61,285 nucleotides of DNA from an uncultured Saprospiraceae bacterium (GTDB lineage Bacteria; Bacteroidota; Bacteroidia; Chitinophagales; Saprospiraceae). A program made the translations under genes and the position numbers. Below the pieces are notes generated by a model. It was not told the DNA's origin. It saw nothing but the letters and a program-made list of their open reading frames with translations, and searched no databases. Of this stretch, positions 18,225-27,680 are shown in pieces. Where the stretch lies: NCBI GenBank assembly GCA_937981555.1, contig CALJOK010000006.1, positions 1 to 61,285 on the forward strand, given 5' to 3'. Positions within the stretch are counted from its first letter, which is position 1. Every line of letters starts with the position of its first letter.

Positions 18225-20081
18225 ATGTCAAAGAAAAAACCTAAAAATTCCCCTCCTAAAAAAGTAACGTCTATCTCATCAATTGATCGAACTCATTGGC
18301 TTGCAGCAATTGGAGTTTTTGTTTTTGCATTTCTACTTTATGCCAATACCATCAACCATGGATTTGTTTTGGATGATGATTTAGTTTGTAAGAAAAATGG
18401 TTTTGTGCAAGAAGGAATTGGAGGAATAAAAGACATTTTTACGCACTCCTGGTACTATGGATTTTCAGGAGCTTCAGATCGATATTATCGTCCGATGATG
18501 TTAGCAGGTTTCGCAATTGAAAAGCAATTTTTTGGAAATAGTCCAACAGTTTATCACTTCTTCAATGTGCTAGAATATGCCCTAGGTTGTATGTTTTTAT
18601 TTTTCACGCTTCGACTGTTATTTGAAAAAAAATTCTTTCTTCCTACTGTTGCTATAACACTACTTTTTGCAGCTCATCCATTGCACACAGAGGTAGTAGC
18701 TAACATCAAAAGTCGAGATGAAATTTATGCTTTCTTAGGCATGCTTGGAGTCATTTATTCCATTGTTCAATACAATCGAAAAGAAGATAGAAAGTATTTA
18801 TTCTTTGCTCTTGCAAGCTACTTCTTCGCTATACTTTCGAAGGAAGGAGCACTTTCTATTTTAGGTTTAGTTCCGCTCGTCTTATACTTTTTCACAAAAA
18901 CTTCTACTCAAAAAATTATTATTCAAACAGGTATATTTGGAATTATTGCAGCTATTTACTTTGCGATTCGAATGAGCATCATTGATCTTGATCCAACTCC
19001 TTTTGAAACGATTGACAATAGTCTTTTTGCCATCGATAATTTCTCAGGACAACGAGCAACTGCGATTGGAATGCTTGGTAAGTATTTTCAATTATTAGCT
19101 TTCCCTCATCCTTTAAGTTTTGATTATTCCTTTAATACATTTCCAGAATTAGGATGGACGAATATTAAAGTGCTCGGAAGCTTGGCAATATCAGCCGCCC
19201 TTATCTTACTCACTATCAAAGGTTTACACAAAAAAAGTATTTACTCTTTTGCTATCTTATTTTTTGCCATCACCTTTGCAATTACCAGTAATATTTTCTT
19301 TTCGATTGGGGCGACATTCGCAGAACGATTTATGTTTATACCTCTTTTGGGATTTTGTATTACTGTAGTTTTCCTAGTAAATCACTTTTTCCTCGAAAGC
19401 AGAAACTATTCGCCTAATAGTTTTTTAGGAATTATTGGAGTGATACTCTTACTTTATTCAGCGAAAACATTTACTCGAAATACGGTTTGGGAAAGTGATG
19501 ATACACTTTATGAAACAGGCATTCATACTGCTCCGAATAGTTCTCGTACTCAAAGTTTCTACGGTGTAACTCAATACCGAAAAGCACTTGCAGAAACTAA
19601 TCCAAATAAGAAAAAAGAATTACTCGATACCGCTGTGAAATATTTAAAAATGAGTACAGAAACCTATCCTGGTTTCACCGAGACTTATCATCATTTGGCC
19701 TTAGTTTATGAAGCACAAAACAACAATCCACTTGCTATCGAAGCCTATAAAACTGCGATCAAAACTAACCCAGAATACTTCCCAGGGATGACCAACTTGG
19801 GTGTTCTTTTTTACAAAATAAAAAACTATGATCAAGCGGAAAACTATTTAAAACAATCTTTACTTTTTGCTCCTAACAATATAATTACAAATCGTTCTCT
19901 GGGCTTAACTTACAAAGAGATGAACCGTTTTAAGGATGCAGAAATATATTTTAAAAATGCACTTGATGCTCAATATAATGATACGCATCTTTTTGACTTG
20001 GTGGAATTATACAAAGCGATGGGTGATATCGAAACAGCGATTTTTTATGATAAAAAAATAAAAGAATATCGTGGGGAATGA
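18225..20081 (+). CDS. TMTC-like GT-C membrane glycosyltransferase with TPR repeats
   Basis: The frame is open from 18105, but the upstream part covers an inverted repeat and lacks protein-like character. ATG 18225 (MSKKKPKNS, then a membrane segment at 24-41) is the better start, giving 618 residues. Residues 50-52 form a DDD acidic loop after the first membrane helix, followed by YYRPMMLAGF (87-96), HFFNVLEYAL (111-120) and HPLHTEVVANIKSRDE (151-166). This order matches the TMTC/GT-C glycosyltransferases that use lipid-linked sugars on the outer face of the membrane. Several helices follow. The last ~140 residues hold TPR motifs (ALVYEAQNNNPLAIEAYKTA, then NLGVLFYKIKNYDQAENY). Substrate is unknown; O-mannosylation of exported proteins is an inference from the eukaryotic TMTC family. 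Confidence 0.75.
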   Translation: MSKKKPKNSPPKKVTSISSIDRTHWLAAIGVFVFAFLLYANTINHGFVLDDDLVCKKNGFVQEGIGGIKDIFTHSWYYGFSGASDRYYRPMMLAGFAIEKQFFGNSPTVYHFFNVLEYALGCMFLFFTLRLLFEKKFFLPTVAITLLFAAHPLHTEVVANIKSRDEIYAFLGMLGVIYSIVQYNRKEDRKYLFFALASYFFAILSKEGALSILGLVPLVLYFFTKTSTQKIIIQTGIFGIIAAIYFAIRMSIIDLDPTPFETIDNSLFAIDNFSGQRATAIGMLGKYFQLLAFPHPLSFDYSFNTFPELGWTNIKVLGSLAISAALILLTIKGLHKKSIYSFAILFFAITFAITSNIFFSIGATFAERFMFIPLLGFCITVVFLVNHFFLESRNYSPNSFLGIIGVILLLYSAKTFTRNTVWESDDTLYETGIHTAPNSSRTQSFYGVTQYRKALAETNPNKKKELLDTAVKYLKMSTETYPGFTETYHHLALVYEAQNNNPLAIEAYKTAIKTNPEYFPGMTNLGVLFYKIKNYDQAENYLKQSLLFAPNNIITNRSLGLTYKEMNRFKDAEIYFKNALDAQYNDTHLFDLVELYKAMGDIETAIFYDKKIKEYRGE

Positions 20082-20098
20082 CGACACCTCTAAAATAA

Positions 20099-20135
20099 AA
20101 AGTCCTTCCAGAACTTTAAATTCTGGAAGGACTTT
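20099..20135. terminator. Bidirectional hairpin terminator
   Basis: A 13-bp perfect stem (AGTCCTTCCAGAA, 20101-20113, with its complement at 20121-20133) has a 7-base loop, flanked by an A-run on the left and TT on the right. It lies between the convergent TPR and uvrC genes and can serve both. Confidence 0.85.
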
Positions 20136-20165
20136 CCATTGAGTTAATATCTACTTCTATTCTTC

Positions 20166-21986
20166 TTATTTTTCCGAATTCTCCGTTTTTAAAAAATAGT
20201 TCAACAACTTTGTCGTCGCAGACTTCCCTACCACTTCTTCAATTTCACTAGGTAAAGCTGCCTTGATCTTTTTGACCGATTTAAAATGAGATAATAATTT
20301 TTGTGCCGTCTTCTCCCCTATTCCTTCGACATTGGTCAGTTCTGTTCCGAGTGCGTTTTTCGATCGCAAATCTCTGTGAAAAGTAATGGCAAATCTATGG
20401 GCTTCGTTTCGAGCTTGCTGAATAATTTTGAGTGACTCTGATTTTTTATTGATGTATAATGGAATTGGGTCATTAGGAAAAAATATCTCCTCGAGGCGTT
20501 TTGCAATTCCAATCAAAGTGACTTTATTCAAAATCCCTAACTCCTCCATGATTTTTGTTGCTGAACTCAATTGTCCTTTTCCTCCATCAATAATTATCAA
20601 ATCTGGAAGTGGTTGATTTTCTTTAATCAATCGAGAATAGCGTCGTCGAACAACCTCTTCCATCGATGCAAAATCATCAGGTCCGACAACTGTTTTTATT
20701 TTAAATTTCCGATAATCACGTTTGGATGGTTTGGCATTTTTAAAAACTACGCAAGAAGCAACTGGGTTTGTTCCTTGGATATTTGAGTTATCAAAACATT
20801 CGATATGCATAGGCGGACGATCCATCTGCAAGTCTTCTTGCATGGTTCGAAGGATTCGTTCGGCGGGAGTTTGCTTGTTGGTTCTGGAAACTTCTTGCTT
20901 GCGTTTTTGGAGTAAAAAATATTTTACATTTTTTCTCGATAGCTCAAGGAGTTTCTTCTTATCACCTATTTTTGGAATTGTAATTTGCAATTCATCTTCA
21001 ATCAATTCTATTTCTTTTTCCAAAATAATTTCCTCTGCATTACTTTTAAATCTCTTCCGCAGTTCATCAATCCCATACGCCAATAATTCATCTTCATTAT
21101 CGTCGTCTAAATTCAAGGTCATCTCTAAAGTATAGGTATGAATAATCGAACCATCTACAATTTTTAGATAGTTGACAAAAGCTTCTTTTTCATCTGAAGT
21201 AATTGTAAATACATCTACATTTCGAATCGTCGTACTCACCACCGTGGATTTCCCTTGATAATCTTCGAAGGCAGATAACTTCTCTTTCGCTTGCTGCGCT
21301 TTTTCAAATTTCATCTCTTCAGCATAGCGCATCATTTCTGATTTCAAATAGTTTTTTACTACGCCAAGGTGCCCTCGGAGAATATTTTTTATTTGTTCTA
21401 TTTTGACATTGTAATCTTCTTCTGATTCATAATTGACGCAAGGACCCAGGCAATTTTTAATATGATACTCTAGGCAGACCTTAAATTTCCCTTTGTCAAC
21501 ATTCGATTTCGAAAGTGGTAAAGTACACGTCCGAAGTGGAAACAAATTTTTCACCAAATCCAAAATTACTCCTACTTGATATTTTGAAACATAGGGGCCA
21601 AAATAAGTTGAACCATCTTTGATCACTCGTCGAGTTAAAAAGACGCGAGGGAATCTTTCTTTTTTGATACAGATATAGGAATATGATTTTCCATCTTTCA
21701 ACATCACATTGTAGCGAGGTTGGTATTTTTTGATCAGAGTACTTTCGAGGAGAAGTGCATCGTGTTCCGTTTCGACGATGGTGTACTCGATGTGATCTGC
21801 TTTTTTGACGAGGACTTTTGTTTTGGCGAGGCGATCTCTTCGTTCTCCAAAATAAGACGACAATCTAGCTTTTAAATTTTTGGCTTTGCCAACGTAAAGT
21901 ATCTTTTCGTTGGGATCAACGAATTTATAAACTCCAGGTTGTTTCGGAAGAGTGTGAGCTATTTTTTTATAATCGTCTGTAGTCAT
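20166..21986 (-). CDS. uvrC: Excinuclease ABC subunit C
   Basis: The 606-residue protein makes the dual incision in nucleotide excision repair together with UvrA and UvrB. In order it has a GIY-YIG nuclease domain (GVY 18-20, YVG 31-33, R41, E79), four cysteines C152, C169, C177 and C181 at the spacing of the UvrC iron-sulfur cluster, and a UVR motif (about 216-241) for UvrB contact. Then come the RNase-H-like C-terminal nuclease with DNSN (about 397-400) and IIIDGGKGQ (about 462-470), and a helix-hairpin-helix pair near VEGIGEKTAQ (about 551-560). Length and motifs are complete. It is convergent with the TPR gene and divergent from the 22099 gene. Confidence 0.97.
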   Translation of the reverse strand: MTTDDYKKIAHTLPKQPGVYKFVDPNEKILYVGKAKNLKARLSSYFGERRDRLAKTKVLVKKADHIEYTIVETEHDALLLESTLIKKYQPRYNVMLKDGKSYSYICIKKERFPRVFLTRRVIKDGSTYFGPYVSKYQVGVILDLVKNLFPLRTCTLPLSKSNVDKGKFKVCLEYHIKNCLGPCVNYESEEDYNVKIEQIKNILRGHLGVVKNYLKSEMMRYAEEMKFEKAQQAKEKLSAFEDYQGKSTVVSTTIRNVDVFTITSDEKEAFVNYLKIVDGSIIHTYTLEMTLNLDDDNEDELLAYGIDELRKRFKSNAEEIILEKEIELIEDELQITIPKIGDKKKLLELSRKNVKYFLLQKRKQEVSRTNKQTPAERILRTMQEDLQMDRPPMHIECFDNSNIQGTNPVASCVVFKNAKPSKRDYRKFKIKTVVGPDDFASMEEVVRRRYSRLIKENQPLPDLIIIDGGKGQLSSATKIMEELGILNKVTLIGIAKRLEEIFFPNDPIPLYINKKSESLKIIQQARNEAHRFAITFHRDLRSKNALGTELTNVEGIGEKTAQKLLSHFKSVKKIKAALPSEIEEVVGKSATTKLLNYFLKTENSEK

Positions 21987-22098
21987 TTATTTTTTTATAA
22001 AAATGCAAATATCATGTTAGAAAAAACGTCCGCCAAAAAAGCAATGTTCTTCATCTGTAAAATTAACAGAGTTATCTCGAAATACATAACTTAACATT

Positions 22099-23631
22099 AT
22101 GCTAAAATCAAATTTTATAAAGCCTAAACTTAATATTGAATTCTTTGGTAAAACAAGGTTTTGGGTTGGATTGTTTTTGGGATTGGGATATGGTTTTTTG
22201 ATCTACTGCTTTTTTAGTTTTTTGAACCTTGGAATGTATTACTTCTGCTACATGGATTGGGCAGGCTTTACTATTTCCACTCCTAGTGAACATCAATTTT
22301 ATCATTTCCTTTTTGCGTTCTCAGCATTTTTATTTGGGCAAAATATATTCTTTGAATTTACCTTATCGAAAAGCAAGTCTTTTAGAAAAAATACTTCTCG
22401 TGAGTTTACCATTTTACATCATAGTCGTATGGCAACTTGGTACACTTTATTTGCTGGATTTGCTTTTTGTACTACTTTTAAACTACTTGCTTATACTGAT
22501 GTATTTTTACTCTTTGATTTTTTTAAAATTGGCTGGTGGTCTAGTATTTTAATGTTGCTTTGGCTACACTTTTATATTTGGATGAAGCTGACTAAATACT
22601 TTAGGAAAGTTTATCCAATAAGCATTCTTATGTTTTTTATTATTGGCATTTTTTCGTTTGGATTATCTCATTATGATCCTGTGCCTTATTCAGATAAATA
22701 TCGAAATAAAGCTAGAAACTTGGCGCAATATAAATTAAAAATAACCCCTCCATCTTTGTCAACCGTATCGTCTAAATTAATGCGTAAGAATGTAGTAAAT
22801 ACAATTTTTGTAGGTGATCCCGAAAAGATTGGATCGCAAAATTATGGTTTAAATGATGCTATGAGTACAGTTGAAGATATTCCACTTTTTGTTGAAAACT
22901 TTAATACTATAGTCGCTGAATCAAGACGAGGACTTATTACCACTTCTTTGGTTTTGGATAAAAATCTAAAGATGAAAGAGCTTCACAAATTGTTGCAAAC
23001 ACTTTCTGAGAATCGTAGATTAAGAATTTCTTTCGCCGCACTTCCTCCCAATCAAAATAATCCGAAGGTCTATTATGAATATTTTGACAAAGGTTTATTG
23101 ACTCATATTTATCCTTTTATGCCTTGTAAAGAAATAAAAAAAGTAGTGGAATATTTAAAACAAAATCCAGATATAACTTCTGATTTCTTAGTTGAAGTAG
23201 AAGATGAAAGTTTTGATTGCAGTGAACTTTCTCATTTACTTTTTCTCCCAAAAGAATTTGAAACAATTCACATCAACGCCCAAAATGATTTTTTTATTAA
23301 TGGGAAAAAAATAGTTCGGGAAGCACTTTTTGAAAAGATAAAAGATATCGTTTGGGAAAAAAAGGAAAACACTTATTTCATTTATGATGCTGATGAAAAT
23401 TCAACTTACGAGCATTATTTTTTCCTAAGACATGAACATACAAGAGCCATGAATGAAATGAGAAATCAGGAATCATTGATCCAATTTGGAAAAGATTATG
23501 AGTTCTTAGATAGAGAACAACAAAAAGAAATCAGGTACAATCTTCCAATGATTGGAATTGAATTCTATAGTAAGGAAGAGCGATTTATATTTGATTTCTT
23601 CAGAAGAAAAAATTCTAAAAATCAAAATTAA
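22099..23631 (+). CDS. Unknown multi-pass membrane protein with soluble C-terminal half
   Basis: I do not recognise this 510-residue protein. The first ~195 residues contain about five hydrophobic segments (near 22-42, 66-86, 112-132, 143-160 and 171-190). The rest is hydrophilic, with mixed helix and strand character. The LVLDKNLKMKELHKLLQTL segment followed by RRLRISFAALPPN is loosely like the periplasmic part of ExbD-type proteins, but no diagnostic motif supports that. There is no signal peptide beyond the first helix. It stands alone between uvrC (divergent) and the topoisomerase gene (convergent) and has its own shared terminator, so gene context gives no function. Confidence 0.75.
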   Translation: MLKSNFIKPKLNIEFFGKTRFWVGLFLGLGYGFLIYCFFSFLNLGMYYFCYMDWAGFTISTPSEHQFYHFLFAFSAFLFGQNIFFEFTLSKSKSFRKNTSREFTILHHSRMATWYTLFAGFAFCTTFKLLAYTDVFLLFDFFKIGWWSSILMLLWLHFYIWMKLTKYFRKVYPISILMFFIIGIFSFGLSHYDPVPYSDKYRNKARNLAQYKLKITPPSLSTVSSKLMRKNVVNTIFVGDPEKIGSQNYGLNDAMSTVEDIPLFVENFNTIVAESRRGLITTSLVLDKNLKMKELHKLLQTLSENRRLRISFAALPPNQNNPKVYYEYFDKGLLTHIYPFMPCKEIKKVVEYLKQNPDITSDFLVEVEDESFDCSELSHLLFLPKEFETIHINAQNDFFINGKKIVREALFEKIKDIVWEKKENTYFIYDADENSTYEHYFFLRHEHTRAMNEMRNQESLIQFGKDYEFLDREQQKEIRYNLPMIGIEFYSKEERFIFDFFRRKNSKNQN

Positions 23632-23669
23632 AAGAGGTAATACAATTCTAAAACTGTACTACCTCTTTT
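23630..23669. terminator. Bidirectional hairpin terminator
   Basis: The stem AAAAGAGGTA (23630-23639) pairs with TACCTCTTTT (23660-23669), with further pairing inside. A-rich and T-rich flanks suit both directions. It overlaps the stop of the membrane-protein gene and precedes the end of the convergent topoisomerase gene. Confidence 0.8.
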
Positions 23670-23701
23670 ACTATTTGTAATAAATTAGAATTTCATAAAT
23701 T

Positions 23702-26338
23702 CTAGAATAACTCTCCTTGCCCCTTATCCTTTTTATCTACATCAAACTCTATAGAATCGCCTGGTGAAAGTTTATCCTTATTACTTGCATCAACTTCTTT
23801 TACACTTGTCAATCTTTGATCGCTCAACTTATTCCCAAGTGCTTTCCAACCTTTGACATCGATGAATTCAGCCAAGCCTACTTCGCCTGACATCTTTTTT
23901 GACTTCACTTTGTACCCATACTCTATCCGTGGATTATCCTTAACCGATGCGAAGAGTAATTTTGACATTTTATGATCTGTCATATAATTGAAAATTTGAT
24001 CATTGGTAGTCGTTTCAATATTGAAACGTTTAACCATTGTCCATTTTTTTGCGCCATCATAATAGACTGCGCTAACGACGAGACTTCGATCTAATTTTCC
24101 GATATGTAATAATTCCTTTGGGTCAAATCGCTTGGTCATATCGAAATCAACTACCTCGTAAGTTCCATTTTTATACAATGCAAAAATAGAATCGCCTGTA
24201 TCAAAGTCACCAAGAAAAGTTCCTCGATCTTCAGCATTCAATCTTCCGCTGACTTGATCCATCCATAATTTTTGAGCACCCAAACTTGATTTTCCAACTT
24301 CTTTTTGAATTACTTTTCTAATTGGATATTTGGTTACGATATTACCATTCGCAGCTCTTCCTTTTATTTCCAATTCATCGAAGTAGTAATCGAAAACCTT
24401 TTTGTGAGCAGAGCATCCTTGCGATAATTGAACCGTTACGATTTCCGATTCTCCATTTGAATTGGCAGTCAAGTAATGAGTCTTTGAACCTTTTGCTCCT
24501 TTAGTCAAATCATATTCTCGATCACGAGTGATTCCAGTTACATGAAATCGTTTGGCCATCGAGCGTCCTGTTTTGGCATCGACATAAATCATATTATAGG
24601 TAGTTCGCTCATCTCCTTTTTTCCAAACAGCTACATGCAAAATATCTTTTCCCATAAAAATCTTATCGGAAATTCGACTCACCTTTAATACACCATCTTT
24701 TCGAAAGACGATAATGTCATCAATGTCAGAACACTCTCCCACTAACTCTTCTTTTTTCATACCTGAGCCTGAACCAATAAATCCTTCTTTTCGATTCACA
24801 TAAAGTTTTGCATTATTCGCAACAACCATGGCAACTTTGATGGTTTCGAAAGATTCGATTTTAGTTTTTCGTTCTTTTCCTTTTCGATATTTCGCCAATA
24901 ATCTTTCGAAATATGCAACAGTATATTTTGTCAGATTCGCTAAATTGTGTTTGACTTGTTTTAACTCCTCTTCGATTTTTGCGATTAATTCATCTGCTTT
25001 GAAAGCATTATATTTTGAGATCCGCTTGATTCGAATTTCCGTCAATCGAGCAATATCTTCTTTAGTAATGTCTCGAAAAAGATGAATTCGTTTGTCCGAC
25101 TTTTTCGCTTTGTCTTTTGGAGTAACGATATATTTTTTTAATTCTTTATCGATCGTTTCGATCACTTCTTCCCACGTTTCACATTCTTCAATTTCTCGAT
25201 AAACTCTCTTTTCAATAAATATTTTTTCTAAACTTGCGAAGTGCCATTTCTCTTCGAGTTCTCCTTTTCTGATTTCCAATTCTTGTCGCAACAAATCTTT
25301 TGTCGCTTCAGTACTGAATTTTAATAAATCATTGACCGAAAGAAAAAGTGGTTTGTCATCAACGATTACGCAAGCATTTGGCGCAATGGAAACTTCACAA
25401 TTTGTAAATGCATATAGTGCATCCATCGTGACCTCAGGTGAAACCCCTGCTGCCAAATCAACAATAATGGAAACATCCTTGGCAGTATTATCCGTTACTT
25501 TTTTAATTTTTATTTTCCCCTTGTCATTAGCTTTGACGATACTATCCATCAAATTGGCAGTCGTGATTCCGTAGGGTAACTCTTTAATTTCCAATGTATC
25601 TTTATCCACTTTCTCGATGACCGATCGCACTTTAACTCTCCCTCCTCGTTTTCCAGCTTTGTAATCAGTCACGTCAATCGTTCCTCCTGTCATAAAATCT
25701 GGATAGATTTTGAATGGTTTATTTTGTAAGATTTTAATCGATGCTTTGATAAGTTCGATAAAATTATGAGGTAAAATTTTTGTAGAAAGTCCTACGGCAA
25801 TTCCTTCTGCACCTTGCATGAGCAACAAAGGAAATTTCATAGGCAAGTTGACTGGCTCTTTTTTACGGCCATCGTAAGTCAGTTGCCATTCCGTTGTTTG
25901 TGAATTAAATGCCACTTCCAAAGCAAACTTAGTCAATCGTGCTTCAATATATCGAGGTGCCGCCGCTCCATCTCCAGTTCGAGCATCACCCCAGTTTCCT
26001 TGCGGGTCGATAAGCAAATCTTTTTGTCCCATATTGACCAATGCACCTCCAATCGCCGCATCACCATGAGGATGGTATTGCATTGTTTGACCAATCACGT
26101 TGGCTACTTTGTGATATCGTCCATCGTCCATTTCTTTAAGGGCATGAAGGAGTCGACGTTGTACAGGTTTGAGTCCATCTTCGTAAGCAGGTACGGCACG
26201 CTCAAGAATTACGTAAGAAGCATAATCTAGAAAGTAATCTTTATACATTCCTGTTAGCGTGATGACACCATCTTCATTTGTTCCAGTTCCATTCTTAGGT
26301 GTCCAAACTGGTTTTTTACTTTTTCCCTTTTTACTCAT
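23702..26338 (-). CDS. parC: DNA topoisomerase IV subunit A
   Basis: The 878-residue protein carries the type IIA cleavage domain: YASYVILERAVPAYEDGLKPVQRRLLHAL (about 39-67), the quinolone-pocket segment YHPHGDAAIGGALVNM (88-103) and the catalytic tyrosine Y130 in AAPRYIEARLT. A long coiled-coil region near 440-480 and a C-terminal beta-pinwheel-type region follow. I see no GyrA-box (QRRGGKG) in the C-terminal part, which favours the decatenase ParC over GyrA. A partner parE gene is not next to it here. It probably starts from a promoter with a -7 box at 26501-26508. Confidence 0.9.
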   Translation of the reverse strand: MSKKGKSKKPVWTPKNGTGTNEDGVITLTGMYKDYFLDYASYVILERAVPAYEDGLKPVQRRLLHALKEMDDGRYHKVANVIGQTMQYHPHGDAAIGGALVNMGQKDLLIDPQGNWGDARTGDGAAAPRYIEARLTKFALEVAFNSQTTEWQLTYDGRKKEPVNLPMKFPLLLMQGAEGIAVGLSTKILPHNFIELIKASIKILQNKPFKIYPDFMTGGTIDVTDYKAGKRGGRVKVRSVIEKVDKDTLEIKELPYGITTANLMDSIVKANDKGKIKIKKVTDNTAKDVSIIVDLAAGVSPEVTMDALYAFTNCEVSIAPNACVIVDDKPLFLSVNDLLKFSTEATKDLLRQELEIRKGELEEKWHFASLEKIFIEKRVYREIEECETWEEVIETIDKELKKYIVTPKDKAKKSDKRIHLFRDITKEDIARLTEIRIKRISKYNAFKADELIAKIEEELKQVKHNLANLTKYTVAYFERLLAKYRKGKERKTKIESFETIKVAMVVANNAKLYVNRKEGFIGSGSGMKKEELVGECSDIDDIIVFRKDGVLKVSRISDKIFMGKDILHVAVWKKGDERTTYNMIYVDAKTGRSMAKRFHVTGITRDREYDLTKGAKGSKTHYLTANSNGESEIVTVQLSQGCSAHKKVFDYYFDELEIKGRAANGNIVTKYPIRKVIQKEVGKSSLGAQKLWMDQVSGRLNAEDRGTFLGDFDTGDSIFALYKNGTYEVVDFDMTKRFDPKELLHIGKLDRSLVVSAVYYDGAKKWTMVKRFNIETTTNDQIFNYMTDHKMSKLLFASVKDNPRIEYGYKVKSKKMSGEVGLAEFIDVKGWKALGNKLSDQRLTSVKEVDASNKDKLSPGDSIEFDVDKKDKGQGELF

Positions 26339-26500
26339 TCTATTATTAAATATTTCTATGTTTCGTATTTCTTAAAATTGGCTCAAAATAATGGGGTTAC
26401 CTTTTTCGAAAAAAAAAGATAAGGTTAAGTTGTGTTAAAATTCTCACAAGTTAAAAACATTAGTTGTTTCTATAATTTGTTTTGTCTAATTTTCTGCCCA

Positions 26501-26508
26501 CAAATATA
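26501..26508 (-). promoter_or_regulatory. Possible -7 box upstream of parC
   Basis: On the minus strand this reads TATATTTG, a full match to the Bacteroidota TAnnTTTG element. A TTTG on the same strand lies at 26533-26536, about 24 bp away, slightly longer than usual. It would give an untranslated leader of about 155 nt. Confidence 0.4.
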
Positions 26509-26580
26509 GTAATTTTAAAATTATTTTTAAAACAAATTGTTTGACAACGTAAACATTTTTTTATCATCAAAACCTATTTT

Positions 26581-27606
26581 ATGAAAAATTCATTTACACC
26601 TTTATTTTTACTCGCGATTTTGCTTTTTGTTTTTTCAAAAACGAATGCGCAAACCTTTCCTTACCTTTTAGAAACTGAAACAAGTACTTATTCAGATTTA
26701 ACTGGAGCTACAGAATTGACTTCAGTTGGAGATCAATGGGATGATCCTAGTTATACTGTTCCTGTTGGATTTGATTTTGATTTCTACGGCAACTCTTATA
26801 ATGAGGTTCTAATAGTTGGCTTAGGTTCATGGCTTGCTTTTCAAGATCCTTACACTACTGATTCTATTGATTTTTTAATGCCATATTTTGATGACCTTGC
26901 AGACATTGAAAATATCAGCGCAGCTAACCAATCAACTATTTCTTATTTAACAGAAGGTCTTCCAGGTGAACAAATTTTAAAAATTCAATGGCAAAACTGT
27001 GGATTCTATGAAGAAATATTTGGTCCAACTGGATCAGCTAATAATACTTTGAACTTTCAACTTTGGTTATACGAAGGAACTAATAATATTGAAGTTCGAT
27101 TTGGATCAAGTGTACTCCCTGATGCTGCTACTATTCACGATTATGGGACACCTGTTATTGGAATCATTGAAGGTTATTCAGATGACGCAGAAACCTTTGA
27201 TAGGTTTTGGCATTTGAGTGGAAGTGCAACGGCACCTACTATGTTCAATTCTGGTGTGTCTATACTTTCAAGTTACTCTATTCCTGGATTAGATTCTGAT
27301 CCAGCGGAAGGGCAAGTTTACCGATTTGCAACACCACCTACTTCAATCAAAGCACCTACTCAAGACTTGGATTTAAATGTTTATCCAACAGTTATTACTG
27401 ATGAATTCTTTGTGGAAGTGAACGAAGAAATTTTGAATAAAAAAACACAAATCTCTGTGGTAAACAACTTGGGTCAAGTAATTTATAACAATACAATTAC
27501 AAATTCAAAAGAGCGCCTTGATGCTTCTAATTTTCCACCAGGAATTTATTATGTAAGAATAAATAATGAAGACGGAATTGGCACTAAGAAAATTATCAAA
27601 AATTAA
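26581..27606 (+). CDS. T9SS-secreted protein with type A sorting domain
   Basis: The 341-residue protein starts with a clear signal peptide (FLLAILLFVFSKTNAQ, cleavage near residue 24). A beta-rich body (about 30-250) has features of a nidogen-like or similar sandwich fold, such as VGFDFDFYG, LMPYFDDLAD and NTLNFQLWLYEGTNNIEVRFG. The final ~80 residues are a type IX sorting tail: LNVYPTVITDEFFVEV, a VVNNLGQVIY strand, LDASNFPPGIYYVRI and a TKKIIKN end. It should be exported across the outer membrane and attached or released. It is a single-gene unit, convergent with mscS. Its specific role is unknown. Confidence 0.85.
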   Translation: MKNSFTPLFLLAILLFVFSKTNAQTFPYLLETETSTYSDLTGATELTSVGDQWDDPSYTVPVGFDFDFYGNSYNEVLIVGLGSWLAFQDPYTTDSIDFLMPYFDDLADIENISAANQSTISYLTEGLPGEQILKIQWQNCGFYEEIFGPTGSANNTLNFQLWLYEGTNNIEVRFGSSVLPDAATIHDYGTPVIGIIEGYSDDAETFDRFWHLSGSATAPTMFNSGVSILSSYSIPGLDSDPAEGQVYRFATPPTSIKAPTQDLDLNVYPTVITDEFFVEVNEEILNKKTQISVVNNLGQVIYNNTITNSKERLDASNFPPGIYYVRINNEDGIGTKKIIKN

Positions 27607-27613
27607 TTTTTAG

Positions 27614-27675
27614 TTTTTCCAAAAAAAAATCCGTGTCCTAGTTAAAACTTTGACACGGATTTTTTTTTGGAAAAA
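27614..27675. terminator. Bidirectional terminator with 24-bp perfect stem
   Basis: TTTTTCC-A9-TCCGTGTC (27614-27637) is perfectly complementary to 27652-27675, with a 14-base loop. The GC core ACACGG is flanked by A9/T9, so it is an intrinsic terminator in both directions for the convergent genes. Confidence 0.9.
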
Positions 27676-27680
27676 TTTAA

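Noticed and set aside
23702-26338. gyrA as the identity of the topoisomerase gene
   Set aside because: No GyrA-box was seen in the C-terminal part, and the overall sequence fits ParC of Bacteroidota better.
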